This document shows positions 6,210 to 14,337 of a stretch of 64,000 nt of DNA, in pieces; the first letter of the stretch is position 1; the number at the start of each line of letters is the position of its first letter. The notes beneath the pieces were generated by a model that was not told where the DNA came from, ran no database searches, and was given only the letters and a program-made list of their open reading frames with translations. This stretch comes from Betaproteobacteria bacterium. Its GTDB lineage: Bacteria > Pseudomonadota > Gammaproteobacteria > Burkholderiales > Thiobacillaceae. The position numbers were made by a program, and so were the translations under genes. The stretch spans positions 1 to 64,000 of the forward strand of contig VGVT01000003.1 in assembly GCA_016873935.1 (NCBI GenBank), read 5' to 3'.

Positions 6210-8452
6210 TCCGTGCCCCCGGCTCGGCCCTTCGGCCCGATACGCCCCCCACGTACCCGCAAGGGGCAGGCCGGATTCGTAAGGCGGCGGAGCCGCCAAC
6301 GACTCCGCTCGGGGCCAAGTCGTTCTTGGGACGGCACGGCGAACGACTTGAGAGCCCGGCCGCGGCCGCGCCGCTGTTCGTCGAGCTGACGCCGGTCCAC
6401 CTGCTGCCCGCCCGCGCCCGCTTCCGCTTCCGCCTGGCGCGCGGCGCGCCCTTCGCCGCGCGCGCCGCCGCGCGCGTGGTGGAGAACCTGCATGGCGTGC
6501 GCGAGGCGCGCGTGAATCCGGCGGCGCGTTCCCTGGCGGTGGTCTTCGATGCCGGGGAAACCGACGCCGAGCGCCTGCGCGCGGGCATCCTCGCCCTGCC
6601 CTTGCCGCGCAGTCTGCCGCCGGACGCCAACGGGCGGGCCAAGGAACTGGCGACGGTGGTGGCCAGCGGCGCCCTGCTGCTGGGTACCGGCACCCTGCCG
6701 CCGGGCCTGCGCATGCCCGCCACCGTGGCGGCCTCCCTGCCGCTGTACGCGGAGGCGCTGGAAGACCTGTTCAGCGAAGGGCTCAATTCCCACGTGCTGG
6801 AAGCCATGGCGGTGGGGATTTCCACCGGCAGCGGCGATCATGTCGCCGCCAACACCACGGTATTCATGCTGGCCCTGGGCGAATACCTGGAGAACTCGAT
6901 CGCGCGCCGCTCCGACGACATGCTGAAAAAGCTGTTGCGCCCGGATACCGGCCTGGTCTGGGTCGAGGAGGGCGGCATCGAGCGCCAGGTGGAGGCGGCC
7001 GAACTGGCGGTGGGGGCGACGGTGGTGGTGGGCGCCGGCGCGGCCATTCCCGTCGACGGCACGGTGCTGAACGGCGAGGCCATGCTGAACGAGGCGGCCA
7101 TGACCGGCGAGAGCGTGCCGGTGCGGCGCACGCGCGGCGACCGGGTGCTCTCCGGCACGGTGGTGGAGGAAGGCCGGCTGCGCATCTATGCCGAGCACGT
7201 CGGCCGGGGCACGGCGGCGGCGCGTATCGCCGACTACGTCGAGCAGTCGCTCACCGCCAAGAGCCACACCCAGCTCAACGCGGCCAGGCTGGCCGATCGC
7301 CTGGTGCCCGGCGTGCTCGGCCTGGCCGGCCTCGCCTGGCTGGTGTCGGCCGACTGGCAGCGCGCGGCGGCGGTGCTGCAGGCCGACTATTCCTGCGCCC
7401 TCAAGCTCGCCACGCCGGTGGCCTTCAAATCCGCCATGTACCAGGCCGGACGCGGCGGCATCCTGATCAAGGGCGCCGATGTGCTGGAACGCCTGGCCGA
7501 GGCCGACACCTTCGTCTTCGACAAGACCGGAACGCTTACCACCGGCCGCCTGGCGGTGACCGACTCCATCACCTTCGACCGGCATTATTCGGCGGAGGAG
7601 ATCATCGACCTCGCCGCCTCGGTGGAGGAACACTATTTCCATCCGCTGGCGCTGGCGGTGGTCGAGGCGGCGCGCCAGCACCACGGCCGCCATTTCGATC
7701 ACAAGGAGGTGCAGTTCATCGCCGCGCACGGCGTGGCGAGCAGCATAGACGGCAAGCGCATCGTCGTCGGCTCGCGTCATTTCGTCGAGGATGACGAGGG
7801 GGTGCGCATCGGCGCGGCGCAGCGGAAACGCATCGACGCCCTGTTCCGGCAAGGCAAGACCCTGCTCTACATCGGCTACGGCGGCCGCCTGATCGGCGTC
7901 ATCGCTCTCAAGGATCAGCTACGCGACTCGGCCGCGCGCATGCTCGCGCGGCTGCGCGAACTGGGCGCGCGGCGACTCGTCATGCTCACCGGCGACCATC
8001 GCGACCGCGCCGCGGAACTGGCGCGGGAACTCGGGCTGGATGAGTTCCATGCAGAACTGCTGCCCAACCACAAGGCGGACCTGGTGGCCGGCATGAAGGC
8101 GGCGGGGGCGAAGATCGCCTTCGTCGGCGACGGCATCAACGACGCGCCCGCGCTGGCCGGCGCCCATGTCGGCATCGCCATGGCGCAGGGGGCCGATCTG
8201 GCCCGGCTCACCGCGGACATCGCCCTGCTGGAAGACGGCGTCGAACGCGTCGCCGACGCCAAGGCCCTGGCCAACGCCACCCTGCGCCGCATCGGCGCCA
8301 ACTACCGCCTCACCATCGGCGCCAACAGCGCCATCCTCGGCGCCGCCGCGCTGGGCTTGCTGTCGCCGGTGATGGCTTCGCTGCTGCACAACGGCACCAC
8401 CATCGGCATCCTGCTCAACGCCCTGCGCGGAGGCAGCCGTCCGGCTACCTGA
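6206..8452 (+). CDS. P1B-type metal-transporting ATPase with S-C-A membrane motif (FezB-like candidate)
   Basis: A 748-residue P-type ATPase. In order: about 50 residues encoded by a palindromic repeat, an HMA_2-like domain (about 58-125, no CxxC), a short membrane region, the actuator with TGES (about 298), a membrane helix with Y395-S396-C397-A398-L-K in place of the usual CPC, the phosphorylation site DKTGT (D438), an HP motif (HYFHPLAL) and GDGINDAPA. CPC is changed to YSC, so this is not a CopA or ZntA type. An SCA motif fits the P1B-6 group as I recall it, whose best-known member is the ferrosome protein FezB. It overlaps the upstream small membrane gene and faces feo across a Fur box. 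Iron transport is inferred; specificity is unproven. Confidence 0.75.
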   Translation: MIRAPGSALRPDTPPTYPQGAGRIRKAAEPPTTPLGAKSFLGRHGERLESPAAAAPLFVELTPVHLLPARARFRFRLARGAPFAARAAARVVENLHGVREARVNPAARSLAVVFDAGETDAERLRAGILALPLPRSLPPDANGRAKELATVVASGALLLGTGTLPPGLRMPATVAASLPLYAEALEDLFSEGLNSHVLEAMAVGISTGSGDHVAANTTVFMLALGEYLENSIARRSDDMLKKLLRPDTGLVWVEEGGIERQVEAAELAVGATVVVGAGAAIPVDGTVLNGEAMLNEAAMTGESVPVRRTRGDRVLSGTVVEEGRLRIYAEHVGRGTAAARIADYVEQSLTAKSHTQLNAARLADRLVPGVLGLAGLAWLVSADWQRAAAVLQADYSCALKLATPVAFKSAMYQAGRGGILIKGADVLERLAEADTFVFDKTGTLTTGRLAVTDSITFDRHYSAEEIIDLAASVEEHYFHPLALAVVEAARQHHGRHFDHKEVQFIAAHGVASSIDGKRIVVGSRHFVEDDEGVRIGAAQRKRIDALFRQGKTLLYIGYGGRLIGVIALKDQLRDSAARMLARLRELGARRLVMLTGDHRDRAAELARELGLDEFHAELLPNHKADLVAGMKAAGAKIAFVGDGINDAPALAGAHVGIAMAQGADLARLTADIALLEDGVERVADAKALANATLRRIGANYRLTIGANSAILGAAALGLLSPVMASLLHNGTTIGILLNALRGGSRPAT
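6213..6355 (+). repeat. Diverged copy of the in-frame palindromic element
   Basis: The segment shares the opening GTGCCCCCGGCTCGG and the closing hairpin AAGTCGTTC (6317-6325) / GAACGACTT (6341-6349) plus TGAGAGC with the copies at 47288, 49206 and 60762. Its centre is longer and different. It is read in the opposite sense relative to those copies and forms residues 3-50 of the ATPase frame. Confidence 0.75.
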
Positions 8453-8921
8453 GCAGATTGCGGCGATGCACCCAGAGGTGCACGCCCAGGGCATGCAGGA
8501 AGAACACGCCAGTCCAGATGTGCAGGCGTTTGGCACCCATCGCCGCCAGCACCATGGAGGCGGCCAGGCCGGCCAGCATGCCGGCCTTGGCGAGGCGGTT
8601 GGCGCGCACACGGGAGGTGCCGGCGCGACGTCCGGCACGGGTGGCGGGCGTGGTCGCCGGAATGGGCGGTGCCGCGTCCTGAAGCGGTGTGGGCAGCAGC
8701 CCGGCGACGGCCGCCGCGCAGCGCTGAGCGCATTCCTCCGCAGGCAGGGCGGCGGCGTCGTAACGCACCAGCAGGCTGCCGGTCCTGGCGTTGGCGGAAA
8801 CCTCGCCGACCTGCGGCCATTGGCGAAAGTCCTCGACCAGCCGGGCGAGTCGCGCGGGATCGCGCAGAAGGGGGTGGCGCAGGCGGAGGCGGCCGGGAAT
8901 CGATGAAGCGATGCAATGCAT
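8445..8921 (-). CDS. HMA_2-like domain protein with two C-terminal membrane helices (FezC-like candidate)
   Basis: The protein starts at ATG 8921 and has 158 residues. The N-terminal segment SSIPGRLRLRHPLLRD to SLLVRYDAAALP is an HMA_2-like beta-alpha-beta fold without CxxC. The C-terminus has AGMLAGLAASMVLAAMG and IWTGVFFLHALGVHLWVH as membrane helices, with His-rich ends. An upstream in-frame ATG at 9050 would add 43 residues of poor quality and run into the Fur box, so 8921 is preferred. It is convergent with the ATPase (8-bp overlap) and divergent from feoA. Together with the upstream HMA protein it brackets the ATPase, supporting one functional cluster. Confidence 0.6.
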   Translation of the reverse strand: MHCIASSIPGRLRLRHPLLRDPARLARLVEDFRQWPQVGEVSANARTGSLLVRYDAAALPAEECAQRCAAAVAGLLPTPLQDAAPPIPATTPATRAGRRAGTSRVRANRLAKAGMLAGLAASMVLAAMGAKRLHIWTGVFFLHALGVHLWVHRRNLLR

Positions 8922-9055
8922 GGAACTGTCCTGGGTCGATGGCGGCGCGTCGTCCAACTCCGTGTGCTTCGCGCCGGATGCCTTGGCGTGTTGGCCTCGG
9001 TCGGGTATCGCGCGAAATGTTTGGACTGGATGACACAATGGGCTTGCCATTCTAC

Positions 9056-9074
9056 ATGAGAATAATTACCATCC
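9056..9074. promoter_or_regulatory. Fur-box-like site
   Basis: ATGAGAATAATTACCATCC resembles the GATAATGATTATC repeats of Fur boxes and lies in the only AT-rich part of the divergent feo/HMA intergenic region. Iron repression of both sides is predicted. Confidence 0.6.
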
Positions 9075-9120
9075 ATATAAGTGGATAACCGGGTGTGATT
9101 AGCAACCCCACACCCCTGTC

Positions 9121-9160
9121 AGCCAGCCAGCCGCGCTTCCCGTCCGGCCAGCCAGCCAGC
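9121..9160. repeat. AGCC tetranucleotide runs
   Basis: AGCCAGCCAGCC (9121-9132) and GGCCAGCCAGCCAGC (9146-9160) lie in the feo leader. The same short repeat is found upstream of the first HMA gene. Confidence 0.5.
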
Positions 9161-9246
9161 AATCGGAACCCTGTGACCATGCTGCGGCGGCTCAACCCCC
9201 TATTGCTCGACCTTTGCGCACGCGCCCGCCGCGCGGGGGTGGCGTG

Positions 9247-9489
9247 ATGTCAGCGCCCTTCCCCCTCGGCATGGCCGACGCCGGCGCGCGCGTGCGCATC
9301 GTCGCGCTGCGCGGCGGCGCCGGCCTGGACAAGCGCATGACCGAAATGGGCCTCAACGTCGGCAGCGAACTCACCGTGCGCCAGCGTCAGGGCGGCGGCG
9401 TGGTGGTGAGCCGTGGCGAGACCCGCTTCGCCCTGGGCGGCGGCATGGCGCAGAAGGTGATGGTGGAGCATGTCGTGAGTAGCGAGTAG
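9247..9489 (+). CDS. feoA: FeoA-type SH3 domain protein (first copy)
   Basis: An 80-residue FeoA domain: hydrophobic start, GARVRIVALRGGAGLDKRMTEMGLNVGSELTVRQRQ, then GGGVVVSRGETRFALGGGMAQKVMVE. The MGLxxG turn is diagnostic. FeoA is a cytosolic accessory of the FeoB ferrous-iron transporter. ATG 9247 is chosen because FeoA proteins begin near FPLG. The last codons (VVSSE) and the stop are written by the first units of a 7-bp tandem repeat. A second feoA follows 149 bp downstream, as in many proteobacterial feoAAB operons. Confidence 0.9.
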   Translation: MSAPFPLGMADAGARVRIVALRGGAGLDKRMTEMGLNVGSELTVRQRQGGGVVVSRGETRFALGGGMAQKVMVEHVVSSE

Positions 9490-9567
9490 CGAGTAGCGAG
9501 TAGCGAGTAGCGAGTAGCGAGTAGCGAGTAGCGAGTAGCGAGTAGCGAGTAGCGAGTAGCGAGTAGC
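9477..9567 (+). repeat. Thirteen tandem copies of the 7-mer GAGTAGC
   Basis: Exactly 13 perfect units run from 9477 to 9567, followed by a degenerate GAGTGG. The first two units supply the end of feoA and its TAG stop at 9487-9489. Because 7 is not a multiple of 3, the array contains TAG in every plus frame within a few units. Copy-number change therefore cannot extend feoA much, but it alters the feoA-feoA spacing. Confidence 0.95.
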
Positions 9568-9638
9568 GAGTGGAAAGTGGGGCGGGAGGGTTTTCCCTAC
9601 TCCCCACTTCCCACTATCCACTCACCGGGAGTACCGCC

Positions 9639-9866
9639 ATGACCCTCAAGGACCTGCAAGTCGGTGACCGCGCCAAGGTGGCCGGTTATCACGAAGGCGG
9701 CGGCGCCTATCGCCGCAAGCTGCTGTCCATGGGGCTGACCCCCGGGGCGGAGCTGTCCGTCACCCGCGTGGCGCCCATGGGCGACCCGGTGGAGATCCGC
9801 GTGCGCGGTTTCGCGCTGTCGGTGCGCCGCGAGGAAGCGGCTGCCCTTTCGGTGGAGAAACTGTGA
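9639..9866 (+). CDS. feoA: FeoA-type SH3 domain protein (second copy)
   Basis: A 75-residue FeoA with MTLKDLQVGDRAKVAGY, YRRKLLSMGLTPGAELSV and PVEIRVRGFALSVRREEA, the classical FeoA pattern. It is closer to canonical FeoA than the first copy. CGGGAG precedes the ATG at 9639. Its stop overlaps the feoB start (TGATG at 9864-9868), so the two are translationally coupled. Role: cytosolic partner of the FeoB G-domain. Confidence 0.92.
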   Translation: MTLKDLQVGDRAKVAGYHEGGGAYRRKLLSMGLTPGAELSVTRVAPMGDPVEIRVRGFALSVRREEAAALSVEKL

Positions 9867-12226
9867 TGAGCAACGGCACGAAAAGTGTTTACACCATCGG
9901 CCTGGTGGGTAACCCCAACTGCGGCAAGACCACCCTGTTCAACGCCCTCACCGGCTCCAGGCAGCGGGTGGGCAACTGGCCCGGCGTAACCGTCGAGCGC
10001 AAGAGCGGCGAGTACAAGCTCCAGGACACCCGCTTCGAGGTGGTCGACCTGCCCGGCACCTACTCCCTGGACGTGGTGGACCGGGAAGTCTCGCTCGACG
10101 AGAAGGTGGCGCGCGACTTCGCGCACGCCAACGAAGCGGACCTCATCATCAACATCGTCGATGCCTCCAACCTGGAGCGCAACCTCTACCTCACCAGCCA
10201 GTTGGCGGAGATGCGCGTGCCCATGCTGGTGGTGCTGAACATGGTCGACGTGGCCGAGGGCAAGGGCATGCAGGTGGATGCCGAGGCCCTGTCGCGCCAG
10301 CTCGGCTGCCCGGTGCTGCCGGTGGTGGCCTCGGCGGGGATCGGCATCCCCGAGCTCAAGGCCGCGATCGCCCGCGCGGTGGCTGAGCGGCCGCGCGCCA
10401 CCGCGCTGGTGGAATACCAGACGGACCTCGATCACGCCGTCGCCGGCCTGGCGCATCGCCTGCAGGAGGCGGCCGAGGCCACCGGCGTGAGTTTGACAAC
10501 TTCCCCGCGCTGGCTGGCGGTGCGCCTGCTGGAAGGCGACGACCTGGCGCGCCAGGTGGCGGGCGCGGATCTGGCGCACGACGCCGGGCAACGCGCCAAG
10601 GCGCTGGGCGACGACATCGACATCCTGGTCGCCGACGCCCGCTACGGCCTCGCCAACCACGTGGCCAAACAGGCGGTGACCCAGTCCGGCCAGGTGACGC
10701 GCGACCTCACCGACCGCATCGACCACGTGGTGCTCAACCGCGCCCTCGGCATCCCCATCTTCCTGGGCATGATGTACCTGATGTTCATGTTCACCATTAA
10801 CCTGGGTGGCGCCTTCATCGACTTCTTCGACCAGTTCGCCGGCGCCATTTTCGTCGATGGATTCGGCGCGCTGCTGGCCGGCCTGGGCGCCTCGGAGTGG
10901 CTGGTGGTGGCCCTGGCCAAGGGCATCGGCGGCGGCCTGCAGACCGTCGCCACCTTCATTCCGGTGATCGGCTTCCTCTACCTGTTCCTGTCCGTCCTCG
11001 AGGACTCCGGCTACATGGCCCGCGCCGCCTTCGTCATGGACCGCTTCATGCGCTGGGTGGGCCTGCCGGGCAAGTCCTTCGTGCCGCTGATCGTCGGCTT
11101 CGGCTGCAACGTGCCGGCGATCATGGCCACGCGCACCCTGGAACACCGCCGCGACCGCCTGATGACCATCGCCATGGCGCCGTTCATGTCCTGCGGCGCT
11201 CGCCTGCCGGTGTACGTGCTGTTCGCCGCCGCCTTCTTCCCGCAGGGTGCGCAGAACGTGGTGTTCGGGCTGTATCTCATCGGCATCGCTGTGGCGGTGG
11301 CGACCGGCCTCATGCTGAAGAACTCCATCCTCAAGGGTGAAGCCACGCCCTTCATCATGGAACTGCCGCCCTACCACCTGCCTACCGTGAAGGGCATCCT
11401 CCTCCACACCTGGGACCGGCTGAAGAGTTTCATCGTGCGCGCCGGCCGCATCATCGTGCCCATGGTGCTGGTGCTCAATTTCCTCAACGCGGTCGGCACC
11501 GACGGCAGTTTCGGCAACGAGGACAGCGACAAGTCGGTGCTCGCCGAGGTCGGGCGCGGCATCGCCCCGGCCTTCTCGCCCATGGGCCTGACCGAGGAGA
11601 ACTGGCCCGCCGCCGTCGGCATCTTCACCGGCGTGCTGGCCAAGGAGGCGGTGGTCGGCACCCTGAACGCCGCCTACACCGCCCTCGCGGAAAGCGACGC
11701 GGTGGCGGCCGGCGCCGCTCCCGCCGAGGAAGAGGCTTTCGAGCTGGGCGCCGCCATCGCCGGGGCCTTCGCCACCATCCCCGCCAACCTGGCGGACGCA
11801 CTGGGTTCCTGGGCCGACCCCCTGGGTATCCAGGTGGGCGACGTCAGCGATCTGGACGCCGTCGCCGAGGCGCAGGAAGTCTCCAGCGGCACCTTCGGCG
11901 CCATGGCCGCCCGCTTCGACGGCGCTGCCGGGGCCTTCGCCTACCTGCTGTTCATCCTGCTGTACTTCCCCTGTACCGCTGCCATCGCCGCCGTGTACCA
12001 GGAATCCGGCGCGCGCTGGACCGCCTTCGTGGCTCTGTGGACTACGGGCACGGGCTATGGCCTGGCGACGCTGTATTACCAGGCGGCCACTTTCGGCCGC
12101 GATCCGGCGACGGCGTCACTGTGGATCGGCCTCGTCCTGGCGGGCTTCGCGGCCGCCTTCCTGAGTCTGCGCCGGATGGGGCGGCGCGACGCGGCCCTGC
12201 CCGTGCCGCTGGGGCAGAAGGCCTAA
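9866..12226 (+). CDS. feoB: Ferrous iron transporter FeoB
   Basis: A 786-residue membrane GTPase. The G-domain motifs are G1 GNPNCGKTT (about residue 14), G3 DLPGTYS and G4 NMVD, followed by the helical GDI domain to about residue 250. The membrane domain has two Gate-like repeats; GFGCNVPAIMATRTLE carries the conserved Cys, and a second region lies around VLAKEAVVGTLNAAY. Length matches full FeoB. A GTG lies 3 bp upstream, but ATG 9866 is used. It imports Fe(II) across the inner membrane. The AT-rich Fur box upstream of the operon implies iron repression. Confidence 0.97.
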   Translation: MSNGTKSVYTIGLVGNPNCGKTTLFNALTGSRQRVGNWPGVTVERKSGEYKLQDTRFEVVDLPGTYSLDVVDREVSLDEKVARDFAHANEADLIINIVDASNLERNLYLTSQLAEMRVPMLVVLNMVDVAEGKGMQVDAEALSRQLGCPVLPVVASAGIGIPELKAAIARAVAERPRATALVEYQTDLDHAVAGLAHRLQEAAEATGVSLTTSPRWLAVRLLEGDDLARQVAGADLAHDAGQRAKALGDDIDILVADARYGLANHVAKQAVTQSGQVTRDLTDRIDHVVLNRALGIPIFLGMMYLMFMFTINLGGAFIDFFDQFAGAIFVDGFGALLAGLGASEWLVVALAKGIGGGLQTVATFIPVIGFLYLFLSVLEDSGYMARAAFVMDRFMRWVGLPGKSFVPLIVGFGCNVPAIMATRTLEHRRDRLMTIAMAPFMSCGARLPVYVLFAAAFFPQGAQNVVFGLYLIGIAVAVATGLMLKNSILKGEATPFIMELPPYHLPTVKGILLHTWDRLKSFIVRAGRIIVPMVLVLNFLNAVGTDGSFGNEDSDKSVLAEVGRGIAPAFSPMGLTEENWPAAVGIFTGVLAKEAVVGTLNAAYTALAESDAVAAGAAPAEEEAFELGAAIAGAFATIPANLADALGSWADPLGIQVGDVSDLDAVAEAQEVSSGTFGAMAARFDGAAGAFAYLLFILLYFPCTAAIAAVYQESGARWTAFVALWTTGTGYGLATLYYQAATFGRDPATASLWIGLVLAGFAAAFLSLRRMGRRDAALPVPLGQKA

Positions 12227-12235
12227 GGTGGCGAC

Positions 12236-12460
12236 ATGATCCTTTCCCGCGTCCACGACTACCTGAAGCAGCACCGCCGTGCCAGCGTGGTGGATCTGGC
12301 GCATGGCCTGGATGCCACGCCGGACGCGGTGCGGGCCATGCTGGAGGTGTTGCAGCGCAAGGGCCGGGCGCGCCGCCTGCCGGCCGGCACGGCCTGCGGC
12401 AACGGCTGCTGCAAATGCGACCCCAACAGCCTGGAACTCTACGAGTGGGCCGGGGACTGA
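12236..12460 (+). CDS. feoC: FeoC-like winged-helix protein with cysteine cluster
   Basis: A 74-residue protein. The N-terminal winged helix (MILSRVHDYLKQHRRASVVDLAHGLDATPDAVRAMLEVLQRKG is the helix-turn-helix core) is followed by a wing holding ACGNGCCKCDP. That C-x3-CC-x-C arrangement matches the Fe-S or iron-sensing cysteines of FeoC. It lies 9 bp after feoB in the same operon. In enterobacteria FeoC protects FeoB from proteolysis and may sense oxygen or iron; the same is inferred here. Confidence 0.88.
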   Translation: MILSRVHDYLKQHRRASVVDLAHGLDATPDAVRAMLEVLQRKGRARRLPAGTACGNGCCKCDPNSLELYEWAGD

Positions 12461-12483
12461 CCCGCATCCCCGCGCTACACTCC

Positions 12484-12518
12484 CTCACCACTCACCACTC
12501 ACCACTCACCACTCACCA
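12484..12518 (+). repeat. Five tandem copies of the 7-mer CTCACCA
   Basis: Five perfect 7-bp units lie just before the dmeF start, followed by CTCGCTACTCC. The same operon has a 13-unit 7-mer array after feoA, so slippage-prone 7-mers flank the feo genes on both sides. Confidence 0.9.
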
Positions 12519-12540
12519 CTCGCTACTCCCCCCTCACGCC

Positions 12541-13488
12541 ATGCACACCCACGACCTTAGCCTCTGGCAACACCCGCACGACTTCGGCACCGAGCGGCAA
12601 CGCCACGCGGAACGCCGCACGCGCTGGGTGGTGGGTCTGACTTTTGCCGCCATGCTGGTGGAATTGGTCGCCGGCTGGCTGACCGGCTCCATGGCGCTGC
12701 TGGCCGACGCCTGGCACATGGCCAGCCACGTCGGTGCGCTGGGGCTGGCCGCCTTCGCCTATGCCTTCGCCCGGCGCCATGCCGGCGACGCCCGCTTCAC
12801 CTTCGGTACCGGCAAGGTCTCGGCCCTGGCGGGGTACAGCAGCGCCCTGCTGCTGGCGGCGGTGGCCCTGTGGATGGCCTGGGAATCCACGCAGCGCCTG
12901 TTCAATCCGGTGGCCATCCACTATGCAGAGGCCATGGCCGTGGCGGCCCTGGGTCTGGCGGTGAATCTGGCCAGCGCCTGGCTGCTGCGGGATGAACCCC
13001 ATCACCATGATCATGGCCACGCCCACGATCACCCCCACCACGTCGATCACAACCTGCGCGCCGCCTACCTGCACGTGCTGGCCGATGCCCTCACCTCCGT
13101 CCTGGCCCTCGTCGCCCTCGCCGGCGGCATGCTCTATGGCTGGAGTTTCCTGGATCCCCTGATGGGTCTGGTCGGCGCGGCGCTCATCAGCCGCTGGGCC
13201 TGGGGCCTGGCGCGCGACAGCGGCGCCGTGCTGCTGGACGCCGAAGACCACGGACCGACGGCGGCCGAGGTGCGCCGCCGCGTCCAGGCCCTGCCGGACC
13301 ACGAGGTGGCCGACCTGCACCTCTGGCGCGTGGGCCCCGCCAGCCGCGCCTGCATCCTTTCCGTGGTGACCCACTCGCCGCGCGCGGTCGAGCACTACCG
13401 GCATCTTCTGGCCGACATCGACGGCCTCGACCATGTGACGGTGGAGATCCACCATTGCGGGGATGAGCGCTGTCTCACCGGCCGGTGA
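12541..13488 (+). CDS. dmeF: CDF-family Co(II)/Ni(II)-type efflux transporter DmeF
   Basis: A 315-residue cation diffusion facilitator. The N-terminus is HTHDLSLWQHPHDFG, typical of DmeF. Helices follow with GSMALLADAWHMASHVGAL (the HxxxD-type site: D and H of ADAWHM), a His-rich loop (EPHHHDHGHAHDHPHHVDH) between TM4 and TM5, and HVLADALTSVLALVA as the second half-site. A cytoplasmic domain ends the protein. It exports divalent cations by proton antiport. DmeF members favour cobalt and nickel (family knowledge). Iron or zinc export cannot be excluded from sequence. Confidence 0.85.
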   Translation: MHTHDLSLWQHPHDFGTERQRHAERRTRWVVGLTFAAMLVELVAGWLTGSMALLADAWHMASHVGALGLAAFAYAFARRHAGDARFTFGTGKVSALAGYSSALLLAAVALWMAWESTQRLFNPVAIHYAEAMAVAALGLAVNLASAWLLRDEPHHHDHGHAHDHPHHVDHNLRAAYLHVLADALTSVLALVALAGGMLYGWSFLDPLMGLVGAALISRWAWGLARDSGAVLLDAEDHGPTAAEVRRRVQALPDHEVADLHLWRVGPASRACILSVVTHSPRAVEHYRHLLADIDGLDHVTVEIHHCGDERCLTGR

Positions 13489-13489
13489 G

Positions 13490-14029
13490 ATGAGCCACCC
13501 CGCCACCCTGCTGGTCATCGGCATCCATCGCGAGGAACTGGCTTTCGGTCAGGCCGTCGCGGTGGACCTGGACCCGGCCAGCGTGCAAGTGCTGGCCATC
13601 CCCGACGGCCTTTCCGGCCGCCACCCCCGCGCGGATCAGCGCTTCCACTGGGACACCCTGCACCGGGCGCTGTATCTGCAACTGCGCCCCCATGTCCGTC
13701 GCGGCCATCACCTGCTCATCGACCTGCACACCGGCATCGATCAGGCCGCGCCCTGCGCGGATCTTTACAGCCGCGACCCGGCCCGCCTGACCGCGGCGCT
13801 CGCCCGCCGGGACGCCCTCGCGCCGCCGCCGCGTCTGATCAGTCTGGGCGACGCGGTGACCGGGCCCGGCGCGCAAACCATCATTCCCGAGGCGGTCTGG
13901 AACGACCCGGACTGCCTCTACGTGGGCATGGAGATCTATCTGGCCGACCCGGGACCGGGCCGCCCCGCGGAACGGGAATATGCGCGCGCGCTGATCGCCG
14001 CCCTGACCGACGCGGAGCGGGCCGGATAA
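13490..14029 (+). CDS. M14-type (AstE/aspartoacylase-like) hydrolase-related protein
   Basis: A 179-residue protein. LLVIGIHREELAFGQAV resembles the G-x-H-x-x-E zinc-ligand motif of the succinylglutamate desuccinylase/aspartoacylase group, and HHLLIDLHTGIDQA resembles the DLHxG second motif. It is shorter than full enzymes. ATG 13490 follows the dmeF stop at once (TGAGATG) and has GGTGAG upstream; an in-frame ATG at 13463 would overlap dmeF. A metal-dependent amidase is likely; the substrate is unknown. Co-transcription with dmeF is likely. Confidence 0.55.
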   Translation: MSHPATLLVIGIHREELAFGQAVAVDLDPASVQVLAIPDGLSGRHPRADQRFHWDTLHRALYLQLRPHVRRGHHLLIDLHTGIDQAAPCADLYSRDPARLTAALARRDALAPPPRLISLGDAVTGPGAQTIIPEAVWNDPDCLYVGMEIYLADPGPGRPAEREYARALIAALTDAERAG

Positions 14030-14045
14030 GGCGGAAGCGGGCGTA

Positions 14046-14324
14046 TCAGTGGCGCGGCGGCTCGGAAGTCGCCATGCAGCCGCCCATCCAGTGGATGACA
14101 TCGAGTTCGACGCCGGCGGCCAGCCGCAAACCGGCGCGCAGGTCGTCGAGGTCGGCCTGGGGATGGATGGCGAGCCGTTTTAGCTGATCCAGCATAGCCC
14201 GCAGATTTCTCGCGTCCGGTTGACTGCGTTGCCGGCCGGCCAGCCAGACCAGCGCGGACAGCAGGGTTTTGACGGGGGGCAGGCCGACTTCGTCGGCGAT
14301 GGTTGCGCGGGTGTTCGCGTTCAT
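14046..14324 (-). CDS. Hypothetical 92-residue protein of the DUF2325 operon
   Basis: Residues are mostly helical and soluble: TIADEVGLPPVKTLLSALVWLAG, then a basic/acidic helix pair ending in VIHWMGGCMATSEPP. No known domain is recognised. It is the last gene of a four-gene minus-strand run (16229 to 14046) headed by a Fur box. It lies 13 bp after the DUF2325 gene, so it is probably part of an iron-regulated operon. Confidence 0.55.
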   Translation of the reverse strand: MNANTRATIADEVGLPPVKTLLSALVWLAGRQRSQPDARNLRAMLDQLKRLAIHPQADLDDLRAGLRLAAGVELDVIHWMGGCMATSEPPRH

Positions 14325-14337
14325 CGGGTTGCTTCCA

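Larger units (their letters stand above)
8922..9246. other. Divergent regulatory region between the HMA gene and feoA
   Basis: This 325-bp stretch contains no supported gene. It holds a Fur-like box (9056-9074) in an AT-rich patch and two AGCC runs. It should carry promoters for the minus-strand HMA/membrane gene and the plus-strand feo operon. Confidence 0.55.

Noticed and set aside
9477-9567. Regular repeats as a CRISPR array
   Set aside because: The unit is 7 bp with no spacers, so it is a simple tandem array.
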